Translations under genes and position numbers: made by a program
Assembly (NCBI RefSeq): GCF_900188405.1
Contig: NZ_FZOF01000006.1
Span: forward strand, 1 to 64,000
Length of the DNA: 64,000 nucleotides
Source of the DNA: Actinacidiphila glaucinigra
Lineage (GTDB): Bacteria > Actinomycetota > Actinomycetes > Streptomycetales > Streptomycetaceae
Direction of reading: 5' to 3'
Notes under the pieces: generated by a model
Seen by the model: the letters and a program-made list of their open reading frames with translations, nothing else
What the model was told of the DNA's origin: nothing
The model's database searches: none
In this document: piece after piece, positions 33,034-41,282 of the stretch
Layout of the letters: the number at the start of each line of letters is the position of its first letter
How positions within the stretch are numbered: the stretch's first letter is position 1

Positions 33034-34311
33034 TCAGCCGGCGTTGATCACCGCGTTGATCTGCTCGTCCGCGGCCTTGGTCGCGTCCTCGATGGAGGCC
33101 TTGCCGACCGCGATGTCGTTCAGCATGTTCTGCAGGATCTGCTTCTTCTCGACCTGCAGCCAGCCCGGGGCGGTCGGGACGAACCAGGTGTTCTCGTTGG
33201 CCCGGGCCGATGCGGCCGTCGCCGGGTCGTCCTTGAGCGGGGCGAGCAGCGACTTGGCGTTGGGCAGGTTGCCCTTGGAGATGAGGACCTTCTGGGCGGC
33301 GCTGTCGGTGAAGCCGTTGATCCAGTCGGCGGCGAGGTCCTGCGCGGCGGACTTGGCCGGGATGACCAGGTCGGAGCCGCCGATGAAGTTCGGCAGCAGA
33401 TCGCCGTTGGGGCCGGGCAGCGCGAAGGTCTCCAGGTTGTCCTTCAGCTTGCCGGTCTTGTCGGTCTTCGGGTCGGCCGCGGCGCCGCCCTCCCAGCTGG
33501 CGCCGTAGATGAGCGCGGACTTGCCCTGGCCGTAAACAATGTAACGGTCCGACTCGTCCTTGTTCTTGTCGCCGTGGAAGTACGTGTCCAGGACGGACTT
33601 CCAGGTCTTCAGGCCCTCGATGGACTTGGGGTCGGAGAGGGTGGCGGTCCACTTGCCGCCGTCCTCCTTGGCGACGTCGCCGCCGGCGTCCTTGACGAAG
33701 GCCAGCGCGGTGTACCAGTCGCGGCTGGGCTGGTACCAGGCGGAGAACTTGTCGCCGTTCTTCTTCTGGATCTTGTCGAGCGCGTCGGTCAGCTCGGCCC
33801 AGGTGGTGGGGGCCTTGGTGACGCCGGCCGCCTTGGCGACGTCCTTGCGCCAGGTGCCGACCCGCGCACCGGCGTAGTAAGGCACGCCGTAGGTCTTGCC
33901 GTTGTACGTCACGGAGCCCTCGAGGGCGTCCAGCCAGTCGCCGGAGTTCTCGAACTTGCTCTTGTCGACCGGGGCGAACGCGCCCTTGACCAGGTAGCCG
34001 AGGGTCTCGGTGTTGCCCATCTCGACGACGTCCGGCACCTTCTTGGTGGCGAGGACGGCGTCGAGCTTCTGGTTCTTCGCGGTCCACTCGTAGTACTCGT
34101 GGCGGATCTTGACGCCCTTGTGCTTGGCCGTGAAGGCGTCGTCCGCCTGCTTGACCAACTCGGGCCAGTTCTTCTGTGCGTCGACCGTCAGCCAGACGGT
34201 GATCTCCTTCGGCGCGGCGGCCTTGCCGGAGCCCTTGTCGTCCGAACCGCAGGCCGCAACGCCGGCGACCATGACGGCGACACCGATCGCCGCGATCAGC
34301 TTGCGCTTCAC
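33034..34311 (-). CDS. dasA: DasA, chitobiose-binding lipoprotein
   Basis: The 425-residue protein begins VKRKLIAAIGVAVMVAGVAAC and is a lipoprotein: the lipobox VAAC puts Cys21 as the lipidated residue. The mature part (PKEITVWLTVDAQKNWPELV) is a family 1 extracellular solute-binding protein. DasA binds N,N'-diacetylchitobiose outside the membrane and delivers it to DasBC. The GTG at 34,311 has GGGGAGGG upstream. Two DasR-like sites lie just upstream, as in S. coelicolor. dasA transcription is divergent from dasR. Confidence 0.93.
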   Translation of the reverse strand: MKRKLIAAIGVAVMVAGVAACGSDDKGSGKAAAPKEITVWLTVDAQKNWPELVKQADDAFTAKHKGVKIRHEYYEWTAKNQKLDAVLATKKVPDVVEMGNTETLGYLVKGAFAPVDKSKFENSGDWLDALEGSVTYNGKTYGVPYYAGARVGTWRKDVAKAAGVTKAPTTWAELTDALDKIQKKNGDKFSAWYQPSRDWYTALAFVKDAGGDVAKEDGGKWTATLSDPKSIEGLKTWKSVLDTYFHGDKNKDESDRYIVYGQGKSALIYGASWEGGAAADPKTDKTGKLKDNLETFALPGPNGDLLPNFIGGSDLVIPAKSAAQDLAADWINGFTDSAAQKVLISKGNLPNAKSLLAPLKDDPATAASARANENTWFVPTAPGWLQVEKKQILQNMLNDIAVGKASIEDATKAADEQINAVINAG

Positions 34312-34339
34312 AACACCCTCCCCAGGGCAGTGAGTACCA

Positions 34340-34355
34340 AGTGGTGTAGACCAGT
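34340..34355. promoter_or_regulatory. DasR-responsive element (dre) of dasA
   Basis: AGTGGTGTAGACCAGT matches the DasR consensus at 15 of 16 positions. It lies 29 bases upstream of the dasA start in the dasA/dasR divergent region, where a bound DasR dimer would block dasA transcription until glucosamine-6-phosphate releases it. Confidence 0.82.
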
Positions 34356-34364
34356 GACCCGAAG

Positions 34365-34380
34365 CTTGGCCTAGACCTTT
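34365..34380. promoter_or_regulatory. Second, weaker DasR-like site upstream of dasA
   Basis: CTTGGCCTAGACCTTT keeps the core TGG-CTAGACC of the dre (11 of 16 positions). It is centred 25 bases from the better site, so two DasR dimers could bind close together on nearly the same DNA face. Confidence 0.55.
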
Positions 34381-34501
34381 AGGGGTGTCAAGGGTGTATA
34401 AGAGCACCGGACGCGTCCGTTACCGGACCGACATCTGGGCTCGTAACGCGACATGAGCCCTGGCCGTGCCACCATGTGAGCCGCGAATGACGGAGGAGCC
34501 G

Positions 34502-35317
34502 GTGACGGCAGCACGACAGCACTCGGGAGCAGAGGCGATGGAGACCGACGGCGAGGCCGGCACTGCGGTGACGGAGACCGCGGAGGCGGCCGGGGCCGCG
34601 GCCGGGCGGACCGCGCGGGTGCCCAAGTACTACGGCCTGAAGCGCCATCTGCTCGAACTGACCCAGACGATGCCCCCCGGCTCGCCGGTGCCGCCCGAGC
34701 GCACCCTGGCCGCCGAGTTCGACACCTCGCGCACCACCGTGCGGCAGGCGCTGCAGGAGCTGGTGGTCGAGGGCCGGCTGGAGCGCATCCAGGGCAAGGG
34801 CACCTTCGTCGCCAAGCCCAAGGTCTCCCAGGCGCTGCAACTCACCTCGTACACCGAGGACATGCGCGCCCAGGGCCTGGAGCCGACCTCCCAGCTGCTC
34901 GACATCGGCTACATCACCGCCGACGACCGGCTTGCGGAACTGCTGGACATGAAGGCCGGCGGCCGCGTGCTGCGCATCGAGCGCCTGCGTCTGGCGAACG
35001 GCGAGCCGATGGCCATCGAGACCACCCACCTGTCGGCCAAGCGCTTCCCCGCGCTGCGCCGCAGCCTGGCGAAGTACACCTCGCTCTACACCGCGCTCGC
35101 CGAGGTCTACGACGTCCGGCTCGCCGAGGCGGAGGAGACCATCGAGACCTCGCTCGCCACCCCGCGCGAGGCGGGCCTGCTGGGCACGGACGTGGGGCTG
35201 CCGATGCTGCTGCTGTCCCGGCACTCGATCGACACGGGCGGCGAGCCAGTGGAGTGGGTGCGCTCGGTCTACCGCGGCGACCGCTACAAGTTCGTGGCCC
35301 GCCTGCAACGTCCGTAA
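34502..35317 (+). CDS. dasR: DasR, GntR/HutC-family regulator of aminosugar metabolism
   Basis: The roughly 271-residue protein has a variable N-terminal tail, then the winged helix ([40 protein letters not shown]) and a HutC-type effector domain ([40 protein letters not shown]). DasR represses chitin and N-acetylglucosamine genes and is released by glucosamine-6-phosphate. The DNA-binding region is virtually that of S. coelicolor DasR as I remember it. GTG 34,502 is preceded by GGAGGAG; ATG 34,538 with GGAG upstream would give 259 residues, closer to the known 254. It is divergent from dasA. Confidence 0.93.
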   Translation: MTAARQHSGAEAMETDGEAGTAVTETAEAAGAAAGRTARVPKYYGLKRHLLELTQTMPPGSPVPPERTLAAEFDTSRTTVRQALQELVVEGRLERIQGKGTFVAKPKVSQALQLTSYTEDMRAQGLEPTSQLLDIGYITADDRLAELLDMKAGGRVLRIERLRLANGEPMAIETTHLSAKRFPALRRSLAKYTSLYTALAEVYDVRLAEAEETIETSLATPREAGLLGTDVGLPMLLLSRHSIDTGGEPVEWVRSVYRGDRYKFVARLQRP

Positions 35318-35450
35318 CCCCGGTGCGGTTCCCGGGCCTTGTAGATCGTTTCCATAACGCAATGCAAGCAGGTAGTGACGTGCCGACCGTCCTGACTCTA
35401 GATTGCCTGCGCATTACACAGGAGTAAGAGATCAGGACGGAGCCGTAGCA

Positions 35451-35708
35451 ATGTCCGAACCATCCGGAACCTCCGGGCGGCCACCGGTGGTCACCCCCAC
35501 ACGCGTGATCGCCGGTGTCTGCCTCGTCATCCCCTTCGTCGCCATGCTCTGGGTCGGCTCGTACGCGAAGCTGACCCCGGAGTTCATCGGCATCCCCTTC
35601 TTCTACTGGTACCAGATGCTGTGGGTGTTCCTGTCCTCCGGACTGACGTACGCCGCGTACGTCATGGTCCGCCGTGAGGAGCGGGCACGGAAGGAGGGGG
35701 CGAAGTGA
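35451..35708 (+). CDS. DUF3311 small membrane protein, symporter partner
   Basis: The 85-residue protein starts MSEPSGTSGRPPVVTPTRVI. It has two membrane segments (VIAGVCLVIPFVAMLWVGSY and FFYWYQMLWVFLSSGLTYAA) and a basic tail RREERARKEGAK. The IPFFYWYQMLWV phrase is the DUF3311 signature. DUF3311 proteins are nearly always encoded directly before a sodium:solute symporter, as here (GTGA overlap), and are thought to be a small subunit or assembly partner. GGACGGAG lies about ten bases before the ATG. Confidence 0.85.
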   Translation: MSEPSGTSGRPPVVTPTRVIAGVCLVIPFVAMLWVGSYAKLTPEFIGIPFFYWYQMLWVFLSSGLTYAAYVMVRREERARKEGAK

Positions 35709-37336
35709 AGGACGGGGTCAACGGCGTCGCACTCGCCGTCTTCATCTTCTTCTTCCTGGTCGTCACGGTCCTGGGCTTCCTGGCCGCGCGCTGGCGCAGG
35801 GCCGAGAACGCCCTGCACCTCGACGAGTGGGGCCTGGGCGGCCGCAGCTTCGGCAGCTGGATCACCTGGTTCCTGCTGGGCGGTGACCTCTACACGGCCT
35901 ACACCTTCGTGGCCGTCCCGGCGGCGGTCTACGCGGCGGGCGCGTCCGGCTTCTTCGCCGTGCCGTACACGATCCTGGTCTACCCCCTGATCTTCACCTT
36001 CCTGCCGCGGCTGTGGTCGGTGTCGCACAAGCACGGCTACGTCACCACCTCCGACTTCGTGCGCGGGCGCTTCGGCTCCAAGGGCCTGTCGCTGGCGGTG
36101 GCGGTCACCGGCATCCTCGCCACGATGCCGTACATCGCGCTGCAACTGGTGGGCATCCAGGCAGTCCTGGACGTGATGGGCGTGGGCGGCGGCGAGTCGT
36201 CCAACTGGTTCATCAAGGACCTGCCACTGCTGATCGCCTTCGGTGTGCTGGCGGCCTACACCTACTCCTCCGGCCTGCGCGCGCCCGCGCTGATCGCGTT
36301 CGTCAAGGACACGCTGATCTACATCGTCATCGCGGTGGCGATCATCTACATCCCGATCAAGCTGGGCGGCTTCGACGACATCTTCGCCAAGGCCGGCGAC
36401 GCCTACGCCCAGGTCAACCCGGCCACGGGCAAGCCCCGCGGATCCCTGGCCCCGGGCGACACCGCCCAGTGGGCCTACGGCACGCTGGCGCTGGGCTCGG
36501 CGCTGGCGCTGTTCATGTACCCGCACTCCATCACGGCCGTGCTCTCCAGCCGCAGCCGCGACGTCATCCGCCGCAACACCACCGTGCTGCCGCTGTACTC
36601 GCTGATGCTCGGCCTGCTGGCCATGCTCGGCTTCATGGCGCTGGCCAGCGGTGTCGGCGCCGGGGTCACGGGCTACAACGGCCAGCTGGCGATCCCGCAG
36701 CTGTTCGAGAACATGTTCCCGTCCTGGTTCGCGGGCGTGGCCTTCGCCGCGATCGGCATCGGCGCGCTGGTGCCGGCGGCGATCATGTCGATCGCCGCGG
36801 CCAACCTCTTCACCCGCAACATCTACAAGGACTTCCTCAAGCCGGACGCCACCCCCGCGCAGGAGACCCAGGTCTCCAAGGTGGTCTCGCTGCTGGTCAA
36901 GGTCGGCGCCCTGGTCTTCGTCCTCACCATGGACAAGACGGTCGCGATCAACTTCCAGCTGCTGGGCGGCATCTGGATCCTGCAGACCTTCCCGGCCCTG
37001 GTCGGCGGTCTGTTCACCCGCTGGTTCCACCGCTGGGCGCTGCTGGCGGGCTGGGCGGTCGGCATGGCCTACGGCACCTGGGTGGCGTACGGCGTGGCCA
37101 GCCCGGCCCAGAAGCACTTCGGCGGCTCCTCCGACACCATCCCGGTCATCGGCCAGATCGGCTACATCGGCCTGACCGCCTTCGTGCTCAACGTCGTGGT
37201 CACCGTCGTCCTCACCTTCGTCCTGCGGGCCCTCAAGGCCCCCGAGGGCGTGGACGAGACCAGCAAGGCCGACTTCACGGCCGACGCCGGCGACCCGGGC
37301 GTGCAGAAGGACCTGCCGGTGGGCGCCGGTCACTGA
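35705..37336 (+). CDS. Sodium:solute symporter (SSS family, monocarboxylate MctP-like)
   Basis: The 543-residue protein has about thirteen membrane segments, beginning FIFFFLVVTVLGFLAARWRR. Early motifs LDEWGLGGRSFGSWITWFLL and GDLYTAYTFVAVPAAVYAAG are typical of SSS transporters for monocarboxylates, as in MctP. It takes up an organic anion such as acetate, pyruvate or lactate together with sodium or protons; the substrate is not certain. The GTG start overlaps the DUF3311 stop, with GAAGGAGGGG upstream. A strong bidirectional terminator follows. Confidence 0.88.
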   Translation: MKDGVNGVALAVFIFFFLVVTVLGFLAARWRRAENALHLDEWGLGGRSFGSWITWFLLGGDLYTAYTFVAVPAAVYAAGASGFFAVPYTILVYPLIFTFLPRLWSVSHKHGYVTTSDFVRGRFGSKGLSLAVAVTGILATMPYIALQLVGIQAVLDVMGVGGGESSNWFIKDLPLLIAFGVLAAYTYSSGLRAPALIAFVKDTLIYIVIAVAIIYIPIKLGGFDDIFAKAGDAYAQVNPATGKPRGSLAPGDTAQWAYGTLALGSALALFMYPHSITAVLSSRSRDVIRRNTTVLPLYSLMLGLLAMLGFMALASGVGAGVTGYNGQLAIPQLFENMFPSWFAGVAFAAIGIGALVPAAIMSIAAANLFTRNIYKDFLKPDATPAQETQVSKVVSLLVKVGALVFVLTMDKTVAINFQLLGGIWILQTFPALVGGLFTRWFHRWALLAGWAVGMAYGTWVAYGVASPAQKHFGGSSDTIPVIGQIGYIGLTAFVLNVVVTVVLTFVLRALKAPEGVDETSKADFTADAGDPGVQKDLPVGAGH

Positions 37337-37356
37337 CCGCCGCACCGGCCACGGTC

Positions 37357-37391
37357 ACGGGCCGCCGCCCTGGGACGGGGCGGCGGCCCGT
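37357..37391. terminator. Bidirectional terminator between symporter and GlxA-type regulator genes
   Basis: ACGGGCCGCCGCCC (37,357-37,370) pairs perfectly with GGGCGGCGGCCCGT (37,378-37,391) over a seven-base loop. It lies between two convergent genes. Confidence 0.75.
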
Positions 37392-37393
37392 CG

Positions 37394-38365
37394 TCATGCG
37401 GTACGGGCCGGCTCCGGGCAGCGGAAGGTGCGGCGGTACGCCTGGGGGGTGGTGCCCACCCAGCGGGCGAAGTGGTGGCGCAGGGTCGCCGCGTTGCCGA
37501 ACCCGGCGCGCGCGGCGACGGCGTCCACCGTCTCGTCGGTGCCCTCCAGCAACTCCCGGGCCAGCAGCACCCGCTGGCCCAGCAGCCAGCGGTAGGGCGT
37601 CGTGCCGGTCTCCTGCTGGAAGCGGCGCGCGAAGGTGCGCGGCGACATGTGCGCCCGGGCGGCCAGCTCGTCGACGGTGACCTCGCGGTCCAGGTGGCGT
37701 TCCATCCACGCCAGGACCTCGCCCACGGTGTCGCAGCGCGTGCGCGGCAGCGGGCGGTCGACGTACTGCGTCTGGCCGCCCTCCCGGTGCGGTGGCACCA
37801 CCATGCGCCGGGCTATGGCGTTGGCCACCTCGCTGCCCTGCTCCTTGCGGACCAGGTGCAGGCAGGCGTCGATCCCGGCGGCGGTGCCGGCCGAGGTGAT
37901 CACCGGGTCCTCGTCCACGTACAGCACGTCGGGCTCGACCCGCACGCGGGGGTGACGTCGCGCCAGCTCCTCCGCGTGCCGCCAGTGGACGGCGCAGCGG
38001 CGGCCGTCCAGCAGTCCGGCGGCGGCCAGCACGAAGACCCCCGAGCAGACGCTGAGCACCCGGGCCCCGCGCCCGACGGCGCGGTTCAGCGCCTCCAGCA
38101 GCTCGGCTGGGTACTCCCGGTGCACATAGGAGTCGCCCGCGGGCACCGCGATCAGGTCGGCCTCCTCCAGCCGCTCCAGTCCGTACCGGGTGCCGATGGT
38201 GAACCCGGCGGGGGACGTCAGCGTGGGGCCCTCCGCGGAGGCCACGGCGAAGTCGTACGCCGGCAGGCCGTCGTCCGACCTGTCGATTCCGAACACCTCG
38301 CAGACCACCCCGAGTTCGAAGGGGTGGACACCGTCGAGCAGGACAACGGCCACGTTCTGCAGCAT
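37394..38365 (-). CDS. GlxA-type transcriptional regulator (DJ-1/PfpI domain plus AraC HTH)
   Basis: The 323-residue protein begins MLQNVAVVLLDGVHPFELGV. Residues 1-175 form a DJ-1/PfpI-like domain with VLSVCSGVFVLAAAGLLDGR, where the cysteine sits at the nucleophile elbow. Residues about 215-320 form an AraC helix-turn-helix pair (VDELAARAHMSPRTFARRFQ and VAARAGFGNAATLRHHFARW). Such regulators often activate catabolic genes; AdpA is the best known of this layout in Streptomyces, but this is a shorter relative, not AdpA itself. The start ATG is the first possible. It is divergent from the small membrane ORF and nrdAB. Confidence 0.87.
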   Translation of the reverse strand: MLQNVAVVLLDGVHPFELGVVCEVFGIDRSDDGLPAYDFAVASAEGPTLTSPAGFTIGTRYGLERLEEADLIAVPAGDSYVHREYPAELLEALNRAVGRGARVLSVCSGVFVLAAAGLLDGRRCAVHWRHAEELARRHPRVRVEPDVLYVDEDPVITSAGTAAGIDACLHLVRKEQGSEVANAIARRMVVPPHREGGQTQYVDRPLPRTRCDTVGEVLAWMERHLDREVTVDELAARAHMSPRTFARRFQQETGTTPYRWLLGQRVLLARELLEGTDETVDAVAARAGFGNAATLRHHFARWVGTTPQAYRRTFRCPEPARTA

Positions 38366-38469
38366 GACTCCAGGATGTCAGAGCGGCCGCCCGGACGTGG
38401 CAGGATTTCGAGGTGGTCCGTCAGTCCTGCCACTCCCGGTGGGGCCGCGCGAGGAGCACAGTCGAAGGC

Positions 38470-38583
38470 ATGGAAACCTTCCTCGCCACCCTCACCGCAC
38501 TGGTCTTCTTCCTGGCCCTGGCGCTCGCCGCGCTGACCGGGCGCGTCCACGACTCCCGCGACGGCCACGACTGGCACCGCTGA
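38470..38583 (+). CDS. Candidate 37-residue single-span membrane protein
   Basis: The frame encodes METFLATLTALVFFLALALA followed by ALTGRVHDSRDGHDWHR: one hydrophobic helix and a short charged, histidine-rich tail. AGGAGCACAGTCGAAGG upstream offers ribosome-binding possibilities. It ends 25 bases before the first NrdR-like box of nrdAB, so it should have its own promoter. The composition is typical of real small membrane proteins rather than random GC-rich frames. No family is known to me. Confidence 0.5.
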   Translation: METFLATLTALVFFLALALAALTGRVHDSRDGHDWHR

Positions 38584-38608
38584 ACCCCTCGCTCTGTAAC
38601 CGCATCGA

Positions 38609-38653
38609 CACAACATCTGGTGGTGTCACGGGCGGGCGCCACTAGATGTATGC
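38609..38653 (+). promoter_or_regulatory. Candidate pair of NrdR boxes at the nrdAB promoter
   Basis: CACAACATCTGGTG (38,609-38,622) and CACTAGATGTATGC (38,640-38,653) resemble the NrdR consensus ACACWATATATWGTGT at 11 and 9 of the 14 inner positions. Their centres are 31 bases apart, three helical turns, which is the spacing expected for NrdR. A TAGATG hexamer inside the second box may be the -10 element. Confidence 0.6.
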
Positions 38654-38788
38654 TCAACTCCGCTGTCGCCGCAGGGGAAGCCGGTGGGAATCCGGGACTG
38701 CCCCGCAACGGTGTGCGGACGCCTGGAGGCGTGCCCGCGAGTCCGAGTACCTGCCGACGGCACCGTCCGGCGCGCCGTCCGGACGGTG
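38650..38788 (+). ncRNA. Cobalamin (B12) riboswitch upstream of nrdAB
   Basis: The 5' leader contains GAAGCCGGTGGGAATCCGGG followed by ACTGCCCCGCAACGGTG, the strongly conserved core of the cobalamin riboswitch, and the closing element GAGTCCGAGTACCTGCC at about 38,739-38,755. CACCGTCCG (38,761-38,769) and CGGACGGTG (38,780-38,788) form a hairpin right behind it that can serve as expression platform. A B12 riboswitch in front of the class Ia ribonucleotide reductase is known from S. coelicolor, where B12 shuts off nrdAB so that the B12-dependent class II enzyme is used. Confidence 0.9.
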
Positions 38789-38897
38789 AAGTGTCCGGGC
38801 CTCGCGGGTTGGGCCGGCGGACGCGCCGCGGCATGCCCTGCCCTGCGTGCGCCCCGTCGCTCCTCCGCGTCGCCGCCGTACGAGGGAGAGAGCACAC

Positions 38898-41282
38898 GTG
38901 ACCATCGCGCCCGCCGCACCCGCCACCGCATCGGACCCCGCCTCAACCGGAGCCGAACTGCTGCGCGTCCTGACGGAACTGACCGCAGACCTCACCGACA
39001 CCGACCCCGGCCGGGTCGCCGCCGCCGCGCTGCGCGGCCGCAGCGCCACGGCGGACGAGGCGGAACTGCGGGCGCTGGCCACCGAGGCCGCCGCCGGGCT
39101 GATCGCGGAGGACCCGCAGTACTCGCGGCTCGCCGCCCGTCTGCTCACCCTGGCCATCGCCGACGAGGCCGCGGGCGAGGGCGCGGTCTCGTTCTCCGCG
39201 TCCATCGCGGTCGGCCACCGCGAGGGCCTGATCGCCGACGGCACCGCGGCCTTCGTCGCCGAGCACGCCGGTCGGCTGGACGCGCTGGTCGACGCCGCGC
39301 TCGCCGACGGCGCCGACGACCGCTTCGGCTACTTCGGCCTGCGCACCCTGCACAGCCGCTACCTGCTGCGCCACCCGATCACCCGCCAGGTCATCGAGAC
39401 CCCGCAGCACTTCATGCTGCGCGTCGCCTCCGGCCTGGCCGAGGACGGCACCAGCCGCTCGGTGGACGAGGTCGCGGCGCTCTACGGCCTGATGAGCCGG
39501 CTGGACTACCTGCCCAGCTCCCCCACCCTCTTCAACTCCGGCACCCGGCACCCGCAGATGTCCTCCTGCTACCTGCTGGACTCCCCGCTGGACGAGCTGG
39601 ACTCCATCTACGACCGCTACCACCAGGTGGCCCGGCTGTCGAAGCACGCCGGCGGCATCGGCCTGTCCTACTCCCGCATCCGCTCGCGCGGTTCGCTGAT
39701 CCGCGGCACCAACGGCCACTCCAACGGCATCGTCCCGTTCCTGCGCACCCTCGACGCCTCCGTCGCCGCCGTGAACCAGGGCGGCCGCCGCAAGGGCGCG
39801 GCCTGCGTCTACCTGGAGACCTGGCACGCGGACATCGAGGAGTTCCTGGAACTGCGCGACAACACCGGCGAGGAGGCGCGCCGCACCCACAACCTCAACC
39901 TGGCGCACTGGATCCCGGACGAGTTCATGCGCCGCGTCGACACCGACGGCACCTGGTCGCTGTTCTCCCCCGCCGACGTGCCCGAGCTGGTCGACCTGTG
40001 GGGCGAGGAGTTCGACGCCGCCTACCGCAAGGCCGAGGCCGCGGGCCTGGCCCGCAAGACGCTCCCGGCGCGCGAGCTGTACGGCCGCATGATGCGCACC
40101 CTGGCGCAGACCGGCAACGGCTGGATGACCTTCAAGGACGCCTCCAACCGCACCGCCAACCAGACCGCCGAGCCCGGCCGCGTGATCCACTCCTCCAACC
40201 TCTGCACGGAGATCCTGGAGGTCACGAACGACGGCGAGACCGCGGTCTGCAACCTCGGCTCGATCAACCTGGGCTCCTTCGTCGGCGAGGACGGCGGCGC
40301 CGGGCAGGAGGTCATCGACTGGGAGCGGCTGGACGCCACCGTCCGCACCGCCGTGACCTTCCTCGACCGCGTGGTGGACATCAACTTCTACCCGACCCGC
40401 GAGGCGGCCTCCTCCAACGAGCGCTGGCGCCCGGTGGGCCTGGGCGCGATGGGCCTGCAGGACGTCTTCTTCAAGCTGCGGCTGCCCTTCGACTCCGCCG
40501 AGGCCAAGGCGCTGTCCACAAAGATCGCCGAGCGCATCATGCTCGCCGCGTACGAGGCCTCCTGCGACCTGGCCGAGCGCCACGGCCCGCACCCCGCCTG
40601 GTCGCAGACCCGCGCCGCCCGCGGCGTGCTGCACCCCGACCACTACACGACCGAGGCGAACTGGCCCGAGCGCTGGGAGGCGCTGCGCGCCCGCGTCGCC
40701 GCCACCGGCATGCGCAACTCGCTGCTGCTGGCCATCGCCCCGACCGCGACGATCGCCTCGATCGCCGGTGTGTACGAGTGCATCGAGCCGCAGGTCTCCA
40801 ACCTCTTCAAGCGCGAGACGCTCAGCGGTGAGTTCCTGCAGGTCAACTCCTACCTCGTGGCCGACCTGAAGAAGCTCGGCGTCTGGGACGCGCAGACCCG
40901 TGACGCGCTGCGCGAGTCCAACGGCTCCGTCGAGGGCTTCAACTGGATCCCCGCGGAGGTCCGCGAGCTGTACCGCACGGCCTGGGAGCTCCCGCAGCGC
41001 GCCCTGATCGACATGGCGGCGGCCCGCACCCCGTACCTCGACCAGAGCCAGTCGCTCAACCTCTTCATGGCCTCGCCCACCATCGGCAAGCTCAGCTCGA
41101 TGTACGCGTACGCCTGGAAGCAGGGCCTGAAGACGACGTACTACCTGCGCTCCCGCCCGGCCACGCGCATCGCGCAGTCCGCCCGCGCGGCCGCCCCCGT
41201 CCCGCTCCAGCAGACGACGCCCGACGCCGACGCGATCGCCTGCTCCCTTGAGAACCCCGAGTCCTGCGAGGCCTGCCAGTAA
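38898..41282 (+). CDS. nrdA: Class I ribonucleoside-diphosphate reductase, large subunit NrdA
   Basis: The 794-residue enzyme reduces ribonucleotides to deoxyribonucleotides. Visible landmarks are SSPTLFNSGTRHPQMSSCYL with a substrate-site cysteine, NLCTEILEVTNDGETAVCNL with the radical-site and second redox cysteines, and the C-terminal ESCEACQ pair that receives electrons. The N-terminus (VTIAPAAPATASDPASTGAE) lacks the ATP-cone found at the start of E. coli NrdA, so allosteric activity control at that site may be absent. The GTG at 38,898 lies 110 bases after the riboswitch hairpin; GAGGGAGAGAG precedes it. The stop overlaps nrdB by one base. Confidence 0.95.
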   Translation: MTIAPAAPATASDPASTGAELLRVLTELTADLTDTDPGRVAAAALRGRSATADEAELRALATEAAAGLIAEDPQYSRLAARLLTLAIADEAAGEGAVSFSASIAVGHREGLIADGTAAFVAEHAGRLDALVDAALADGADDRFGYFGLRTLHSRYLLRHPITRQVIETPQHFMLRVASGLAEDGTSRSVDEVAALYGLMSRLDYLPSSPTLFNSGTRHPQMSSCYLLDSPLDELDSIYDRYHQVARLSKHAGGIGLSYSRIRSRGSLIRGTNGHSNGIVPFLRTLDASVAAVNQGGRRKGAACVYLETWHADIEEFLELRDNTGEEARRTHNLNLAHWIPDEFMRRVDTDGTWSLFSPADVPELVDLWGEEFDAAYRKAEAAGLARKTLPARELYGRMMRTLAQTGNGWMTFKDASNRTANQTAEPGRVIHSSNLCTEILEVTNDGETAVCNLGSINLGSFVGEDGGAGQEVIDWERLDATVRTAVTFLDRVVDINFYPTREAASSNERWRPVGLGAMGLQDVFFKLRLPFDSAEAKALSTKIAERIMLAAYEASCDLAERHGPHPAWSQTRAARGVLHPDHYTTEANWPERWEALRARVAATGMRNSLLLAIAPTATIASIAGVYECIEPQVSNLFKRETLSGEFLQVNSYLVADLKKLGVWDAQTRDALRESNGSVEGFNWIPAEVRELYRTAWELPQRALIDMAAARTPYLDQSQSLNLFMASPTIGKLSSMYAYAWKQGLKTTYYLRSRPATRIAQSARAAAPVPLQQTTPDADAIACSLENPESCEACQ

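Noticed and set aside
38684..40831. A 715-residue plus-strand frame over the riboswitch and nrdA
   Set aside because: Arginine/proline-rich shadow of nrdA; it would also translate the riboswitch.
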